A stretch of DNA of 64,000 bases from Flectonema sp. DT1601. Lineage: Eukaryota; Euglenozoa; Diplonemea; Diplonemida; Diplonemidae. Where the stretch lies: contig OZ025785.1 of assembly GCA_964019425.1 (NCBI GenBank), positions 147,501 through 211,500 of the forward strand. The letters are read 5' to 3'. This document shows, piece after piece, positions 32,456 to 44,265 of the stretch. Each line of letters begins with the position of its first letter. Position 1 is the stretch's first letter. Below the pieces are notes generated by a model. The model saw nothing but the letters and a program-made list of their open reading frames with translations, searched no databases and was not told the origin of the DNA. Both the position numbers and the translations under genes were made by a program.

Positions 32456-33119
32456 AGTTGAATAAAACAGACATTAAACTTGGTATTGGGATAGTGAAAT
32501 GAATTGTGAGATTTCTTTTTTTTTTTTTTTTTTCTGACGCGTACAAACAAAAAAAAAATGTATTTGGTACTAATAGCTATTTTGATTTAATCGCCAATAC
32601 CGTCGACCCGATACTGAAGGAAGGACTGGGAAGGTAACTTGATACTGTAACTAAAACATAAAGCAACTTGAAAACTGTGTTGCCATGTTTAAAAAAAAAA
32701 AAGACCAACAGATTGAAAGGAAATAAACTGAATCCCCGTAGCTGTTGTGAAGATTCCTATTATTTGATAATTGAGCATAAGATAAAAAAGGAAATCACCT
32801 CCTCCCACCCTCATTTATATATTTTTTTTTTAAAAAAAAAAATTCATCATAGCTCTCTGAAATAAACAGCGTGTCACGTAATCAATGGGTAAAGCAAATC
32901 TCAAATTACGTGGTACCTGTAATTCAGACAAGTTATTTATGACATCATCTTAAAAGACTTACTTGTACAAAAGAGCATTATTATTATTTATTTTATTTTT
33001 TTTAAAAAAAAAAAGGACACGCAAGCACAAAAAATTGACAAATCTGTTCTGAGCAGCTATCTGCAAAATTCCGAAAAATAGTCTGATTCAGTCTTCAGGA
33101 AAACACCCCCGATTCAAAC

Positions 33120-33150
<31 letters not shown>

Positions 33151-33260
33151 CTTAATTGACTCCACTTTTTGAATACATTTAAGCCTTCTCCATCCTGTAG
33201 CTATGGAAGACCTAAGAAAAACTGTTGGTTATCAGTTTTTTTTTTTTTTTTTTTTTTGCA

Positions 33261-33438
33261 TTTTAACAAGATATTGTAAGAACGAAAAAAAAGAATGTTT
33301 GGCAGCACACACGTAAACCTCCTTTAGCTTTATCAGTTTAAGTCAGTTCACGGGGGTTTCGCGATGCAAACAAAAAAAATCACAGTTGTTATATTACTAT
33401 TTTCTGTATAGTTTTAAGATAAAGCCAATTCTTTTTAT
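33261..33438 (-). repeat. Dispersed repeat, reverse copy of an inverted pair
   Basis: It is the reverse complement of 18998-19168 with small substitutions and indels (for example CAGCACACACGTAAACCTCC and TTTCTGTATAGTTTTAAGAT). The arms are about 14 kb apart. Confidence 0.7.
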
Positions 33439-34868
33439 TTTTTTTTTATTTTTTGAGACCGGTGTTCTGAAGATGCAATATATACAGCCTAAATAAAGAG
33501 AAAAAAAACCTTAGGCGACTACATTTAGATTTCTTTTTGTTTTGTTTTGTTTTTTACTTATCCCTTCTCTCAAAAGAAATCAAAAGTTTCTTTTTTATAC
33601 GCAAGTGTATTTTTTTTTTTTTTTTTTTTTCTTGGCATGTCTGGGAGCTGACACTCAAAAAGGTTAGTGTAACACAACTACAGACAGTTTTATAAGGATA
33701 AAAAAAAAAAGAAAAACTGAAATACAAAAAATAAATAAATAAATGAATTTAAAAAAGAAAAATCATACGTTATAGAGCCTTAGATCATTTTGCCGCCAAC
33801 AATCCCCGAGAGGAGTCGACAAATGGGTGAAAGATTTTACTTGCTTTTTTTTTTTTTTCCCGAAGTCGGCCTTTGTCTGTGAGTCAAACACTACAGACAA
33901 CCGTCTTTCGTTTGCTGACTTTTTTTTTTTTTTTTTTTTTTTTGGAAAAAATACAAAAATTATATAGAATGAACAAAAAAGAAAAAAAGAGGGACAACAT
34001 AAAAACCAACTACACATTTGAGATGTGGTAGTCTCGACTATGGTGTGGTATTCACACCGCATCGATCCTCCCTCTATTTCTTGTCACTTTTAAAAAAATA
34101 AAATAACAGTAACAATAACAATCGAATTTCTTTTTTTTTTTTTTTTTTTTTTGTCTGAGAAGCAGATATACCATGCGAAAGTATAGTTATTTTGTTACCC
34201 CTGCTGCAGACAAGTATCAAGCAAGAAGAAGAAAAAAAAAGTTTAATTAAATTAAATTAGTAATGCACGAATCAACGAATACGCAGAGATTCCTTTTGTT
34301 CTGGGCTGCGTTCAAAAGAGAAAAATACAAAAAAAAATAATAAAATAAGATCACTTAATAAACGTGGATGATTGATGATGATGATGATGGTGAAGACCGT
34401 AATTGTCAACCCTCTCTAATCACGTCAAGGTCAACAACCGTTTTTTTTTTTATTACACTCCGTCCAACAGGGAGTACCCGAAAAGAGAGTCGAAACTCAT
34501 CAAAGACGAAGTTTGGTTGTTTTTTTTGTTTTATTCACCTCCACGCACACATTACCTCGTTTTTCTTTTTTTCTTTTTTTTTTTTTTTTTTGGGAGAGAA
34601 GGGAATTTTTTTTTTTTTTTTTGTTGTGGGGATTGAGGATGCATCAGTGAAAAAAAAAAAAAAAGAAAAAAAATGAATAAATAAATAAAAAATATAATAA
34701 GAACGAAATAAAAAATAAAATAAAAATACTTACTTACTTACTTACTACTTGGTAACTTAGAGCCAATTTTAAAATTAGCTATTTTATTATTTTATTAAGT
34801 TACCTTGGATAGGTCGGAGAGATTTAAGGGAATTTTCTTTGATGAAGAACCAGGAGGGGGAAAAAAAA

Positions 34869-35010
34869 TCATTCAGATTTGCCTTATTTCGTTGAACGCA
34901 AGACAGAATTCTGTCTTACGGGGGAAAATAAATCATGACCGAAAGAAATAATACCTTCAATCTGAATAGTTTCTTCTTTCCGACGACGTCGGTACAAAAA
35001 AAAAAAAAAA
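34869..35010 (+). repeat. CATTCAG-family repeat
   Basis: It starts TCATTCAGATTTGCCTTATT and ends CCGACGACGTCGGTAC plus an A run. The hairpin stem is kept and the loop is GAC. The middle differs from the other copies (CAAGACAGAATTCTGTCTTA, itself an inverted repeat). Confidence 0.65.
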
Positions 35011-35121
35011 GTAGAAAAAAAAGATTAACTTACTAGCGGTTTTTTTTTTTTTTTTTTTCTTGTTCAAAAGAAAGGGGAGAATGCACAGCAATGGTGAAAT
35101 CACGGTAATCTGTAAAGCCTT

Positions 35122-35152
<31 letters not shown>

Positions 35153-36765
35153 GAAAAAAAAAAAAAATATAGGCTCTTTACGATCATAAAACACGAAAGG
35201 GAACGGAGACTCGTTAAATGCTACACTCCCTTAACTATGGAGTGTTATAAAAGTAAAACAAAAAGAAGAGAGGGGTTGCTTATTTTTATTTTATTTTATT
35301 TTATTTTTTGGGGGGGAGGTCCCCCTCCCCTTCTCCGTGACATTATTTTATATCTTTTTTGTATAATAGGAAAGTGCTGTTCAAGAGCGTGGAAGGTTCT
35401 CCATAGGATCTCGAGCCAGCGAATAAAAATCATTTATTTGCTTTTTTCCAAAAAAACAAAAAAAGAATTTCATAAAATAACAAAACAAGAGAGTGAGAGT
35501 GAGAGGGATATTCATTTTAATGTTCAAGTCACACAGCCTTAAAATAAATAGTTAAGCCGGGCAAGCAACAACGTACCAACTTCAGGCTGTTTTTTTTTTT
35601 TTTTTTGACATTTTCCTTTTTTTTAAAAAAATAAAAAAAGATTGAAAAGGCTCATTCAGGCATTTCCAGATTGTTGGATAATCTGAAAATTGTGATAATT
35701 TAAATACTTTTAGATTCCTGTTGTTCTTAGCAGTTCATAATTGGACATTTTCACTGCGACAGAAAAACGACATGCGGATTGACATCATTTTTCTACACAT
35801 GGGTGATGAGTGAGTGAAATCTATTGTTGTTATTTATTTTTTTTATTTTATTTTTTCCATGCTCTTTCTCTACAATACAGTTAAGAATTGAAAAGACTTT
35901 TTTTTTTTTTTTTTTTAATGTGTGCGCATGGCTATACGTTTGTAAACGTTATGACACACTACTAGCGGTGTATGTTTTGTTAGGAAATTATGAAGGCTAG
36001 AAATAATCACGTTGAGCCGATCTAACCTTTGATAAAAAAAGGAGCAGATTATTTGAGTGCGTGAATACAAAAATAAGAACAATCGACCTAAATAGACGTA
36101 GGAGGTTTTTACGTGTGCTGTTCTATTCTTTTTTTTTTTTTTTTAATAGCTCTAACAATAATTTGATTTGACGTGTTTTTCACACCAGTTTGGGAGTTGT
36201 GAAAGTTAGAAACCATCACATTGCGACTTTCAATATAAAAGAATAACGTTCGATGCGTGAATAATAATAAGGTTTTTGGCTCTACTCTGTATACGGTGAT
36301 TTTGTTCCGTTTTTTTTTTTTTTTTTGTTTGTCGTACCGAAAAGTGTGCTTCTAAAAACATGTTCATTACTTCACGTTCAGTCTTCTTTTTTTTTTTTAA
36401 AAAAAAAAAAAGAGAAGAGAAGGGGGGAAAAAAAAAAAGAAAAAAAAACGTCAATTCCAACTGTCGTATTACAGCGAGGGAGCTAGAAAATTATTGCTTG
36501 GCATTACTTTTATTTATTTTATTATTATTTTTTTTTGTTGTTCTGATTTGCCTTGTTTATTTGGCTGATTGGCCAGTACGAAGCAAAATTCAAAACTCAC
36601 AAAAATAAAAAACCTATTTTTGACTTGCAATAAGAAAATGAAGGGAACACCTCAGGCAATGAACCTCTAATAAAAAAAAGAAAAAAAAAAGAAAGGGTGG
36701 GTGTGCGTCAATTCCTTAGTTCCTGCAATGACACTTCGAGTATGGGGTGAGGAGGGGAGATCAGT

Positions 36766-36797
<32 letters not shown>

Positions 36798-38473
36798 GCA
36801 CACCACCTTTGTACACAAAAAAAACAGGAAAATGGAATTAAGAAAATGGCCAGAAAAGAATTGTTTGTTTTATTTTATTTTTTCAACTACGTGTGATACA
36901 TGATCAAACAAAATTAAAAAAAAAAAAAAAAAAAAAAAATTTGGCCAACTTTCACTACTTACTTTTTGTTACTCAATACTTTTTGTTTTGCGTGTGCGCA
37001 ACCAGGTACAAAATCCTAACAAAGGAATAGGTTGGTTACGCTACCTACCGAACAGTAGGCTTGTACAAAAAAAAAAAAAAAAAAAAATTATTATGAGTAT
37101 TATTTTTTCCTTGAATTCCAAATTAAAAAAAAATAAAAAAATATGTGATACACCAAGAAGTCAGTTACTGGTTTTATCACGATGTTCAAAAAAAAAAAAA
37201 AAAAAAAAAAATGTTGTGTGCAGAGACATTTACTAACGTCTTATTGCGTACACTGACTGACTGAGGAGGAGTATTCGGGAAGGCTACTACCGACAAGGAT
37301 CGGCGATGAGGACGGGGGGAAAAAAAAAAAAGAAAAAAAATTGGTTTCTCACTTTTCAATGGGGGTCTATATTATTGTGGGTATCATTACGTAACGTCAC
37401 CCACACAGATTTTGGAAGAAAAAAAAAAACAAAAAAAAAAAAAAAAAAAAAAGAGAAAAGATTTCTTTTTTTTTTTTTTTTTTTTTTTCTTCTTCCAGGT
37501 TTATATCTATTTTGCTAAAAGACCTACATGAGGTGAATTGCTTTTTTTTTTTTTTTTTTTTTTTTTTTTTCTCGATTTCTTTTTTCAAATTTCATATCAT
37601 CTATTTTTTTTACCATGGACTCACCCATTAAAAAAGGTGTCCGTGTGAGCATGCAGTGTATTGACATTGAGTAACGTTATACACCTCAGATTGGAAAAAA
37701 AAAAAAGATTTTTTTTTTTACGTCTCCATCTGTATCTATTTATTTTTTTTTTATTAGAACTCTCTTACACATCTTCTGTGTAAGCCTTAAATACATCAAC
37801 ATTTCATTTTCCTTTATTTTTAATTTTTTTTTTTTTTCTTTTTTTGCTAAGACTCACCAAACGAGCGGAGAACACGGCAAAATAAAATAAAATTTAACTT
37901 TTTTTTTCGTCTGTCTCCCTTCTCGTGTCGGTTTTTTTTTGTGCCTTGCAAATATGAAGTACTTTTTTCTAAGCAGTTTTAAAAAGTAAAATTAAATTCG
38001 GGAGTCATCCTTTCAAGTGTTGGGAGGAAGTGAGAAAAAGAGGAAAGAAAAAAGGGAAGAAAAAAAAATACTCCATAACTAACAAATTCGGGGGTTGAAT
38101 GTTTAATATAACTGTGAAACAGGTCTTTCCAACAACGGAAAATATTTTTAAAAAGGGGGAAAAAAAAAAAGGAAAAAAAAAGATACAGTGACTGTGGTAT
38201 GATTTACTTATAAAAGTAACAACTAAAATAACGAACGAATACAGAGAAAAAAAATAAAAAAATAAAAATTCGGGATTGGGATTTTGGGCGTCAGAGTTTT
38301 CTTTCTTCTTCATTTTTTTTTCTTTTTTTTTTTTTTTCGCAACAATATTTTATTATACACAGAAAAGAAATATTCACGCAAGGGGGGTCAATAATCACTA
38401 TAACACTTTTGACTGTAATCAACGAAAGGAACTACGAAACAATATAAAATAAAAAAAACGTAATTAGTAAAAA

Positions 38474-39292
38474 TCAGCACAAAGCAGAAAGCTCCAACAA
38501 CTCTTTCACGTTATCACGTGTAGTCAGCTGAGAGAGTTCAGTGATGGTAGCTAGACCAGAAATTGTTTCACTAAAAACAGATTGCGAGGATCCGTGACAT
38601 AATTCCGCTGCGTGCAACTTACGTAAAACATCATAGCACTTCTCTGGAGATGGAACAACATGATGTGGAAGGATATGCTCCATTTGCACAAAAACATAAC
38701 CTCCTTCGGTCCAATAATTATGATAACGAACACAGCCAGGATGCTGAGCAGAGAAATTAATCGCTTCTGAGACGGAGGTCGTTGAGGTTTGAGTTACTTT
38801 GATTGTGTAGATGGCACCGTCAGTCTTACTGGTAGCAGAAACCCAAGTAGAATTATTAGCCTGCCATATCTGACATTGACTGCTAGTGTTGAAATCACGA
38901 GTCAGACGAGTGTGTTGAAGGAACAACGGAACAGGATCGTTCGACACGAAAGGCTTCGACGACATGAACGGGTTTCCGTGATTGCTCGAGAGATAGTTGT
39001 CAGCACACATTCCGTTTGAGAATTGACTTCTCGCTGAAAACAACGATTCAGAATCACATCCAACACCGGCACTAATCTGTCTCAACGGCGTAGTACATAT
39101 CAAAGGTAATTGTCTGATCATCGAAACAGGTTCAGGAGTCATTAATAATTGCTTTACAGGTGTCGCTGGAGCTGTGAACATGTCATCAATAAAACCTTCA
39201 CCCATGACTTGTCCTACGGGAGTTGATGGAGATTCCTCAACACAATAATTACCTTCCTCTTCGAAGGCTGGTACTTCAATTCTGAGACACAT
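38474..39292 (-). CDS. Wee1-like pseudokinase
   Basis: The protein has 272 residues from ATG at 39292. The N-terminal half is rich in TP/SP sites (ATPVKQLLMTPEP, CTTPLRQ), as in Cdk-regulated proteins. Residues about 135-210 resemble a Wee1-type kinase N-lobe: IWQANNSTWVSATSKTDG, the VAIK-like YTIKV, and HPGCVRYHNYWTEGGYVFVQ, which matches the Wee1 'VRYxxxWxExxxxxIQxE' strand. The C-lobe is reduced: LRKLHAAELCHG stands where the catalytic loop should be, with no HRD and no DFG, and the protein ends about 50 residues later. Active Wee1 phosphorylates Cdk1 on tyrosine; this protein should be inactive. It may be a regulatory pseudokinase or a decaying paralogue. An extra intron-encoded C-lobe is not visible in the downstream sequence. 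Confidence 0.7.
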   Translation of the reverse strand: MCLRIEVPAFEEEGNYCVEESPSTPVGQVMGEGFIDDMFTAPATPVKQLLMTPEPVSMIRQLPLICTTPLRQISAGVGCDSESLFSARSQFSNGMCADNYLSSNHGNPFMSSKPFVSNDPVPLFLQHTRLTRDFNTSSQCQIWQANNSTWVSATSKTDGAIYTIKVTQTSTTSVSEAINFSAQHPGCVRYHNYWTEGGYVFVQMEHILPHHVVPSPEKCYDVLRKLHAAELCHGSSQSVFSETISGLATITELSQLTTRDNVKELLELSALC

Positions 39293-39382
39293 GTCTTTTT
39301 TTTTTTTTTTGTTTTTTTTTTTTGTTTTTTTTCTTTGAAAAAAAAAAATTATTATAAACTAAACGATAATAACCGAACAACA

Positions 39383-39416
<34 letters not shown>

Positions 39417-39655
39417 GCATCTCCAATCGCGAAGTTCTTGTTTTTCTAATTTTGTTTTTTTCCCGATGAGAGATGATTATTTGTAAATTTGTATCAAATT
39501 AAACATAGAAAAGATCAATAATGGTGTAGAAGTACGTCAGTCAATCCATTAAAGCTCAGCATCTGAATACCTGGTTGGGGGATGAGAGGTGATATAAAAA
39601 AAAATAAATAAATAAAAAATGTATTTTTTTTTTTTCGCAAGACTGGCGAAAATTA
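39293..39655. other. Short intergenic region
   Basis: T-rich leader of the Wee1-like gene (poly-A on the sense strand) followed by a GTGTAGAAGTACGTCAGTC copy of the hairpin family at 39505-39550. No gene. Confidence 0.6.
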
Positions 39656-40984
39656 TTACAAAGCTTCCAACATCGGTCTTTCAAGTCCTCCGAGCTCACG
39701 AGTCTGTCGTTTGTTTCTTCGAGAGATGTTTTCGGCTTTCTTTGGTCTGAGAAATTCAACTTTGAGAGGTTTCTTTGATCTGAAAGGGTTCTTCCCATTA
39801 AACATCTGTTGAGCTCGATAAGATGAAACTCCGTCACTCATCTCAATGTGACAGGTGTCTGATTTTATCAACAGTTCTGGTTTACCGAAATCTCTTACAT
39901 AAATAACTTTACCAGCCTTACTAAATAACTCAAATAATTTTTGTTTTCTATCAGTGATAAACGGAACATCTCTGACAATCAGATTTCGTAAGCTAGCAAC
40001 CGATAGACGTTCCTCCGCAATGCTCTCAGGTGGAAATTGAGTCGTGGAAATCGATTCTAAGTCGCCTTCGACACAAACATGTTCAGAAATTACTTTGCAA
40101 ATTCTCAAATACGTTTCTTCATTAATTTCATCTTTTGATGATCCTCCTCCAGTCCATGCTTCCAGTACTTCTGATATCTTATTTCGTAATGAAGAATTAT
40201 CTGAATACCCCCGTCTAGCTATTACACCAAACGATCTTTTCTGAACTCGCAATGGATTTGAATTCCTTTTTAACGATTTCGATGCTTTAATCTTCCCATC
40301 TCTATAATTGATCGACATCGCTAATAAGTTTGATGCTTCTTTTCGAATTGGCAACAATCGACTAGACGATTTCACTGATGAAAGACTTCTACACAAAGCA
40401 GCAATACAAACATGTGAATACTGAAACAGCAATCCAGTGTATTGGAGATGAAGGAATATTTTTGATGCAATGTTTGATTGGATAAGTGGGTCTTTTGGTG
40501 AATATTTCATTATTTTCAGAGACAGTAATTCTGACAGAGGATGACAGGACTCTATGTACGACTCAGATGACAATATATTTGCGACAAGCAGAGACTTACC
40601 ACCCTCTGCTAAATATGAAAATAAATTCTCAACCGATTCCGTCGTTATTACTGATGAGTGTTTTTGATTTATTTTTTTAAACCACATCCAAACTGGATTA
40701 CAATTTTCACTAGTTCCAATAAGGAGTTTGAGGATAATAATTAAAACAGATTTAGTCATTATTCCATCATCACAATGTAATGAGTGGTATCCCATTTCTT
40801 TTAATAAAATCCATCTTTTAACGGAGCTTTTTTGATCAATTAGTGCGGTTTGAATCAAGTCGGTGTTGACATTAACCAAATTAGATTTCTTCAAACACAA
40901 AACAGGACTATATCTTGAAACTGATCTGAGTCTCTTAACTGCCGGGGATCCCACACCCGGTGACAGCAAGGAAATGTATTTCAT
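39656..40984 (-). CDS. Uncharacterised protein with C-terminal RRM-like domain
   Basis: The protein has 442 residues from ATG at 40984 to TAA. The first ~300 residues are helical (LLSLKIMKYSPKDPLIQSNI, LFQYSHVCIAALCRSL), perhaps an armadillo-like or other alpha-solenoid fold, with a basic patch near KASKSLKRNSN. Residues about 328-415 have the spacing of an RNA-recognition motif: LRNLIVRDVPF as beta-1, KLFELFSKAGKVIYVRD as helix 1 and beta-2, CHIEMSDGVSSYRAQQMFNG as beta-3 and helix 2, and PLKVEFLRPK as beta-4. A basic tail (RRNKRQTRE) follows. RNA binding is therefore likely, but I do not recognise the family. The reading frame is uninterrupted with good codon variety. Confidence 0.8.
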   Translation of the reverse strand: MKYISLLSPGVGSPAVKRLRSVSRYSPVLCLKKSNLVNVNTDLIQTALIDQKSSVKRWILLKEMGYHSLHCDDGIMTKSVLIIILKLLIGTSENCNPVWMWFKKINQKHSSVITTESVENLFSYLAEGGKSLLVANILSSESYIESCHPLSELLSLKIMKYSPKDPLIQSNIASKIFLHLQYTGLLFQYSHVCIAALCRSLSSVKSSSRLLPIRKEASNLLAMSINYRDGKIKASKSLKRNSNPLRVQKRSFGVIARRGYSDNSSLRNKISEVLEAWTGGGSSKDEINEETYLRICKVISEHVCVEGDLESISTTQFPPESIAEERLSVASLRNLIVRDVPFITDRKQKLFELFSKAGKVIYVRDFGKPELLIKSDTCHIEMSDGVSSYRAQQMFNGKNPFRSKKPLKVEFLRPKKAENISRRNKRQTRELGGLERPMLEAL

Positions 40985-41210
40985 AGCATTGAATTGTTTT
41001 AAATTTTTAATGTCTTTTTTAGAAAAAAAAACTTTGAATTTATGATTGATATATTGACATAAGGGACAAATAGAAACTCCTCATGAATCATTTTTAAAAT
41101 ATTTTTATCCTGTTGTTTGTGTACATGTGTAACAATTACTTGAAAATAGTTTTTTTTTTTTTTTTTTTTTTTTTTTTCCACAAGAACCGAACTCAACTCC
41201 CAACACTAAC

Positions 41211-41245
<35 letters not shown>

Positions 41246-41791
41246 AAAACTATGTCACAAGGCTAACCCAAAAAAAAGAGAATAAAAGTGGGAATGAAAA
41301 GCAAAGGTTAGAAACGGGGTAAATTGATAACTGTCGTCATCAACTTCAAAGGAACGGGTGGGTTCCCTTCATTTTTTTTTTTTTTTTATTTTTTTTTTTT
41401 TTTGCGTGGAGCCTTCCTTTCTTGTGTTGAGGTCTGTAAGAAGTAAGTTGCAATGGAACCACAATATGACGGTCTAGAGTGAGAGAGAAAAAAATTTCAC
41501 CTGGGCACAAACAAAACAAAATGTATAAAATAAAAAGAAAGGGAAAATATGAAAAGCTTGGCCACCTACACTTAGGCACTAAAAAAAAAAAAAAAAAATA
41601 TCATCACAAAGTACGAAAGAAATAAAAAAACAAGGCTACTCTTGTCAAATAAAACAGTTTTTTTTTTTTTTTTTTTTTTTTTCCTTCTCTCCTCCCACAC
41701 AGTTTGCGTATTGATATAATTTGATTGGTTAGCTCCTCAAACTTTAACCTACTCAGAATAAGTTAAAGAAATAAAAAAAGAGAGATCCCCA
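40985..41791. other. Intergenic region
   Basis: A/T homopolymers dominate (41150-41240, 41370-41405, 41580-41600, 41655-41682). No gene or recognised repeat. Confidence 0.55.
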
Positions 41792-42232
41792 CTAGCTTTG
41801 ACGTCCCCTATGAACCGGATTGAAATTAACCGTAGCGTATGACGAATCCTCTTCGGGATATCGCTGTCGTGATCGAGAGTATTTATGAGGCTTTCTATCA
41901 GACCGAGAAAACTGCAGAGGTGAAGGCTCATTATATAGATCATGTTGCCATCTTGTCTTTATCCCTTCTCTGTCATAAACAGAAGCTGTAGGTTGATGAA
42001 TTCTAACGTCTTCTTCAGGTTCTACGGGATCTTGTCTTCTACGAGACATAGTTGGGAGTCCTCCCTCGACTTTATTAAAGTGAGCTTTCATCTTAACCTT
42101 CTCACCTCCATCAACTTTAAAATGATGAGATGGTGGTGGTGGTGGTTCTCTCTTCCGTGATGGAGCTCCAGCAATCCTCCCTCCTCCGCACATCGCTGCT
42201 GCTTCTTCAAGGATGCTACGTACTGCTGCCAT
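41792..42232 (-). CDS. Terminal exon of a multi-exon gene, Arg/Pro-rich protein
   Basis: The open frame of 146 codons reads MAAVRSILEEAAAMCGGG…PVHRGRQS and ends in TGA. It is basic and Pro-rich (KREPPPPPSHH, SRRRQDPVEPEED, SRSRQRYPEED), with a motif KTRWQHDLYNEP that I cannot assign. The ATG is preceded directly by AAACAAACAG, so it could be either a start or an exon joined at AG|ATG. Joining it to the exon at 44266-44435 keeps the frame (phase 0, …YLQPQ|MAAVR), which favours an exon. The intron would then contain the whole 200-bp satellite. An RNA-related role is only a guess from composition. Confidence 0.65.
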   Translation of the reverse strand: MAAVRSILEEAAAMCGGGRIAGAPSRKREPPPPPSHHFKVDGGEKVKMKAHFNKVEGGLPTMSRRRQDPVEPEEDVRIHQPTASVYDREGIKTRWQHDLYNEPSPLQFSRSDRKPHKYSRSRQRYPEEDSSYATVNFNPVHRGRQS

Positions 42233-42347
42233 CTGTTTGTTTTTTTGTTTTTTGTTTTTTGAAAAAAAGCACGCAAAGTCAGACCATCCTCACAAACCAA
42301 ACAGCACCATTTCAACAGAGAATTAGAGTACAAGCAGCTTCAGACGT

Positions 42348-44231
42348 ATTTATTATCTTCTAACAAGTACTATTCAGTCAATGTAGGTAAGTAAGATTAA
42401 ATCATCACACGAAGAACAGACACAAGACGACATCCAGAGAGTTGCTGCATACTACCAGAGATGAGCAACTCTCCACAACACAAGGACAGGACACTCAGAA
42501 CACAAAGAGCAGCCATCAAACAAATAACTTCACTGATAGTCAGCAATATTTATTATCTTCTAACAAGTACTATTCAGTCAATGTAGGTAAGTAAGATTAA
42601 ATCATCACACGAAGAACAGACACAAGACGACATCCAGAGAGTTGCTGCATACTACCAGAGATGAGCAACTCTCCACAACACAAGGACAGGACACTCAGAA
42701 CACACAGAGCAGCCATCAAACAGATAACTTCACTGATAGTCAGCAATATTTATTATCTTCTAACAAGTACTATTCAGTCAATGTAGGTAAGTAAGATTAA
42801 ATCATCACACGAAGAACAGACACAAGACGACATCCAGAGAGTTGCTGCATACTACCAGAGATGAGCAACTCTCCACAACACAAGGACAGGACACTCAGAA
42901 CACACAGAGCAGCCATCAAACAGATAACGTCACTGATAGTCAGCAATATTTATTATCTTCTAACAAGTACTATTCAGTCAATGTAGGTAAGTAAGATTAA
43001 ATCATCACACGAAGAACAGACACAAGACGACATCCAGAGAGTTGCTGCATACTACCAGAGATGAGCAACTCTCCACAACACAAGGACAGGACACTCAGAA
43101 CACACAGAGCAGCCATCAAACAGATAACTTCACTGATAGTCAGCAATATTTATTATCTTCTAACAAGTACTATTCAGTCAATGTAGGTAAGTAAGATTAA
43201 ATCATCACACGAAGAACAGACACAAGACGACATCCAGAGAGTTGCTGCATACTACCAGAGATGAGCAACTCTCCACAACACAAGGACAGGACACTCAGAA
43301 CACACAGAGCAGCCATCAAACAGATAACTTCACTGATAGTCAGCAATATTTATTATCTTCTAACAAGTACTATTCAGTCAATGTAGGTAAGTAAGATTAA
43401 ATCATCACACGAAGAACAGACACAAGACGACATCCAGAGAGTTGCTGCATACTACCAGAGATGAGCAACTCTCCACAACACAAGGACAGGACACTCAGAA
43501 CACACAGAGCAGCCATCAAACAGATAACTTCACTGATAGTCAGCAATATTTATTATCTTCTAACAAGTACTATTCAGTCAATGTAGGTAAGTAAGATTAA
43601 ATCATCACACGAAGAACAGACACAAGACGACATCCAGAGAGTTGCTGCATACTACCAGAGATGAGCAACTCTCCACAACACAAGGACAGGACACTCAGAA
43701 CACACAGAGCAGCCATCAAACAGATAACGTCACTGATAGTCAGCAATATTTATTATCTTCTAACAAGTACTATTCAGTCAATGTAGGTAAGTAAGATTAA
43801 ATCATCACACGAAGAACAGACACAAGACGACATCCAGAGAGTTGCTGCATACTACCAGAGATGAGCAACTCTCCACAACACAAGGACAGGACACTCAGAA
43901 CACACAGAGCAGCCATCAAACAGATAACTTCACTGATAGTCAGCAATATTTATTATCTTCTAACAAGTACTATTCAGTCAATGTAGGTAAGTAAGATTAA
44001 ATCATCACACGAAGAACAGACACAAGACGACATCCAGAGAGTTGCTGCATACTACCAGAGATGAGCAACTCTCCACAACACAAGGACAGGACACTCAGAA
44101 CACACAGAGCAGCCATCAAACAGATAACGTCACTGATAGTCAGCAATATTTATTATCTTCTAACAAGTACTATTCAGTCAATGTAGGTAAGTAAGATTAA
44201 ATCATCACACGAAGAACAGACACAAGACGAC
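42348..44231. repeat. 200-bp tandem repeat, about 9.4 near-identical copies
   Basis: The unit length is exactly 200 bp across the array (TCTAACAAGTACTATTCAG recurs at 42360, 42560, 42760 and so on). Copies differ at only a few sites: the first has AACACAAAGAGC for AACACACAGAGC, and units 3, 7 and 9 read AACGTCAC where the rest read AACTTCAC. Every unit holds a 10-bp hairpin (GAGAGTTGCT…AGCAACTCTC) and, on the + strand, a consensus-like donor site ATGTAGGTAAGTAAG. As 200 is not divisible by 3, no frame is maintained. It probably sits in an intron of a minus-strand gene (42233-44265). Confidence 0.9.
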
Positions 44232-44265
44232 CCAAATACATTTAAAAAAAGAAAAAAAAACATAC

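Larger units (their letters stand above)
26473..38473. other. Gene-free repeat region (right part)
   Basis: Twelve kilobases without a supportable protein gene. It contains CATTCAG copies (27729-27873, 31918-32090, 34869-35010), the GACAATG…TTAATATCAA family (27505-27565, 29925-29990, 30040-30110), TATCATAA pieces (29570-29700), a GAAGTAAGTCAG hairpin (32110-32175), the reverse arm 33261-33438, a (GA)n microsatellite near 28160, an (ACTT)n tract near 34728, and very many A/T homopolymers that generate spurious poly-Lys and poly-Phe frames on both strands. Confidence 0.6.

Noticed and set aside
42348-44231. CRISPR-like array
   Set aside because: The whole 200-bp unit repeats without unique spacers, and the genome is eukaryotic; it is a satellite.
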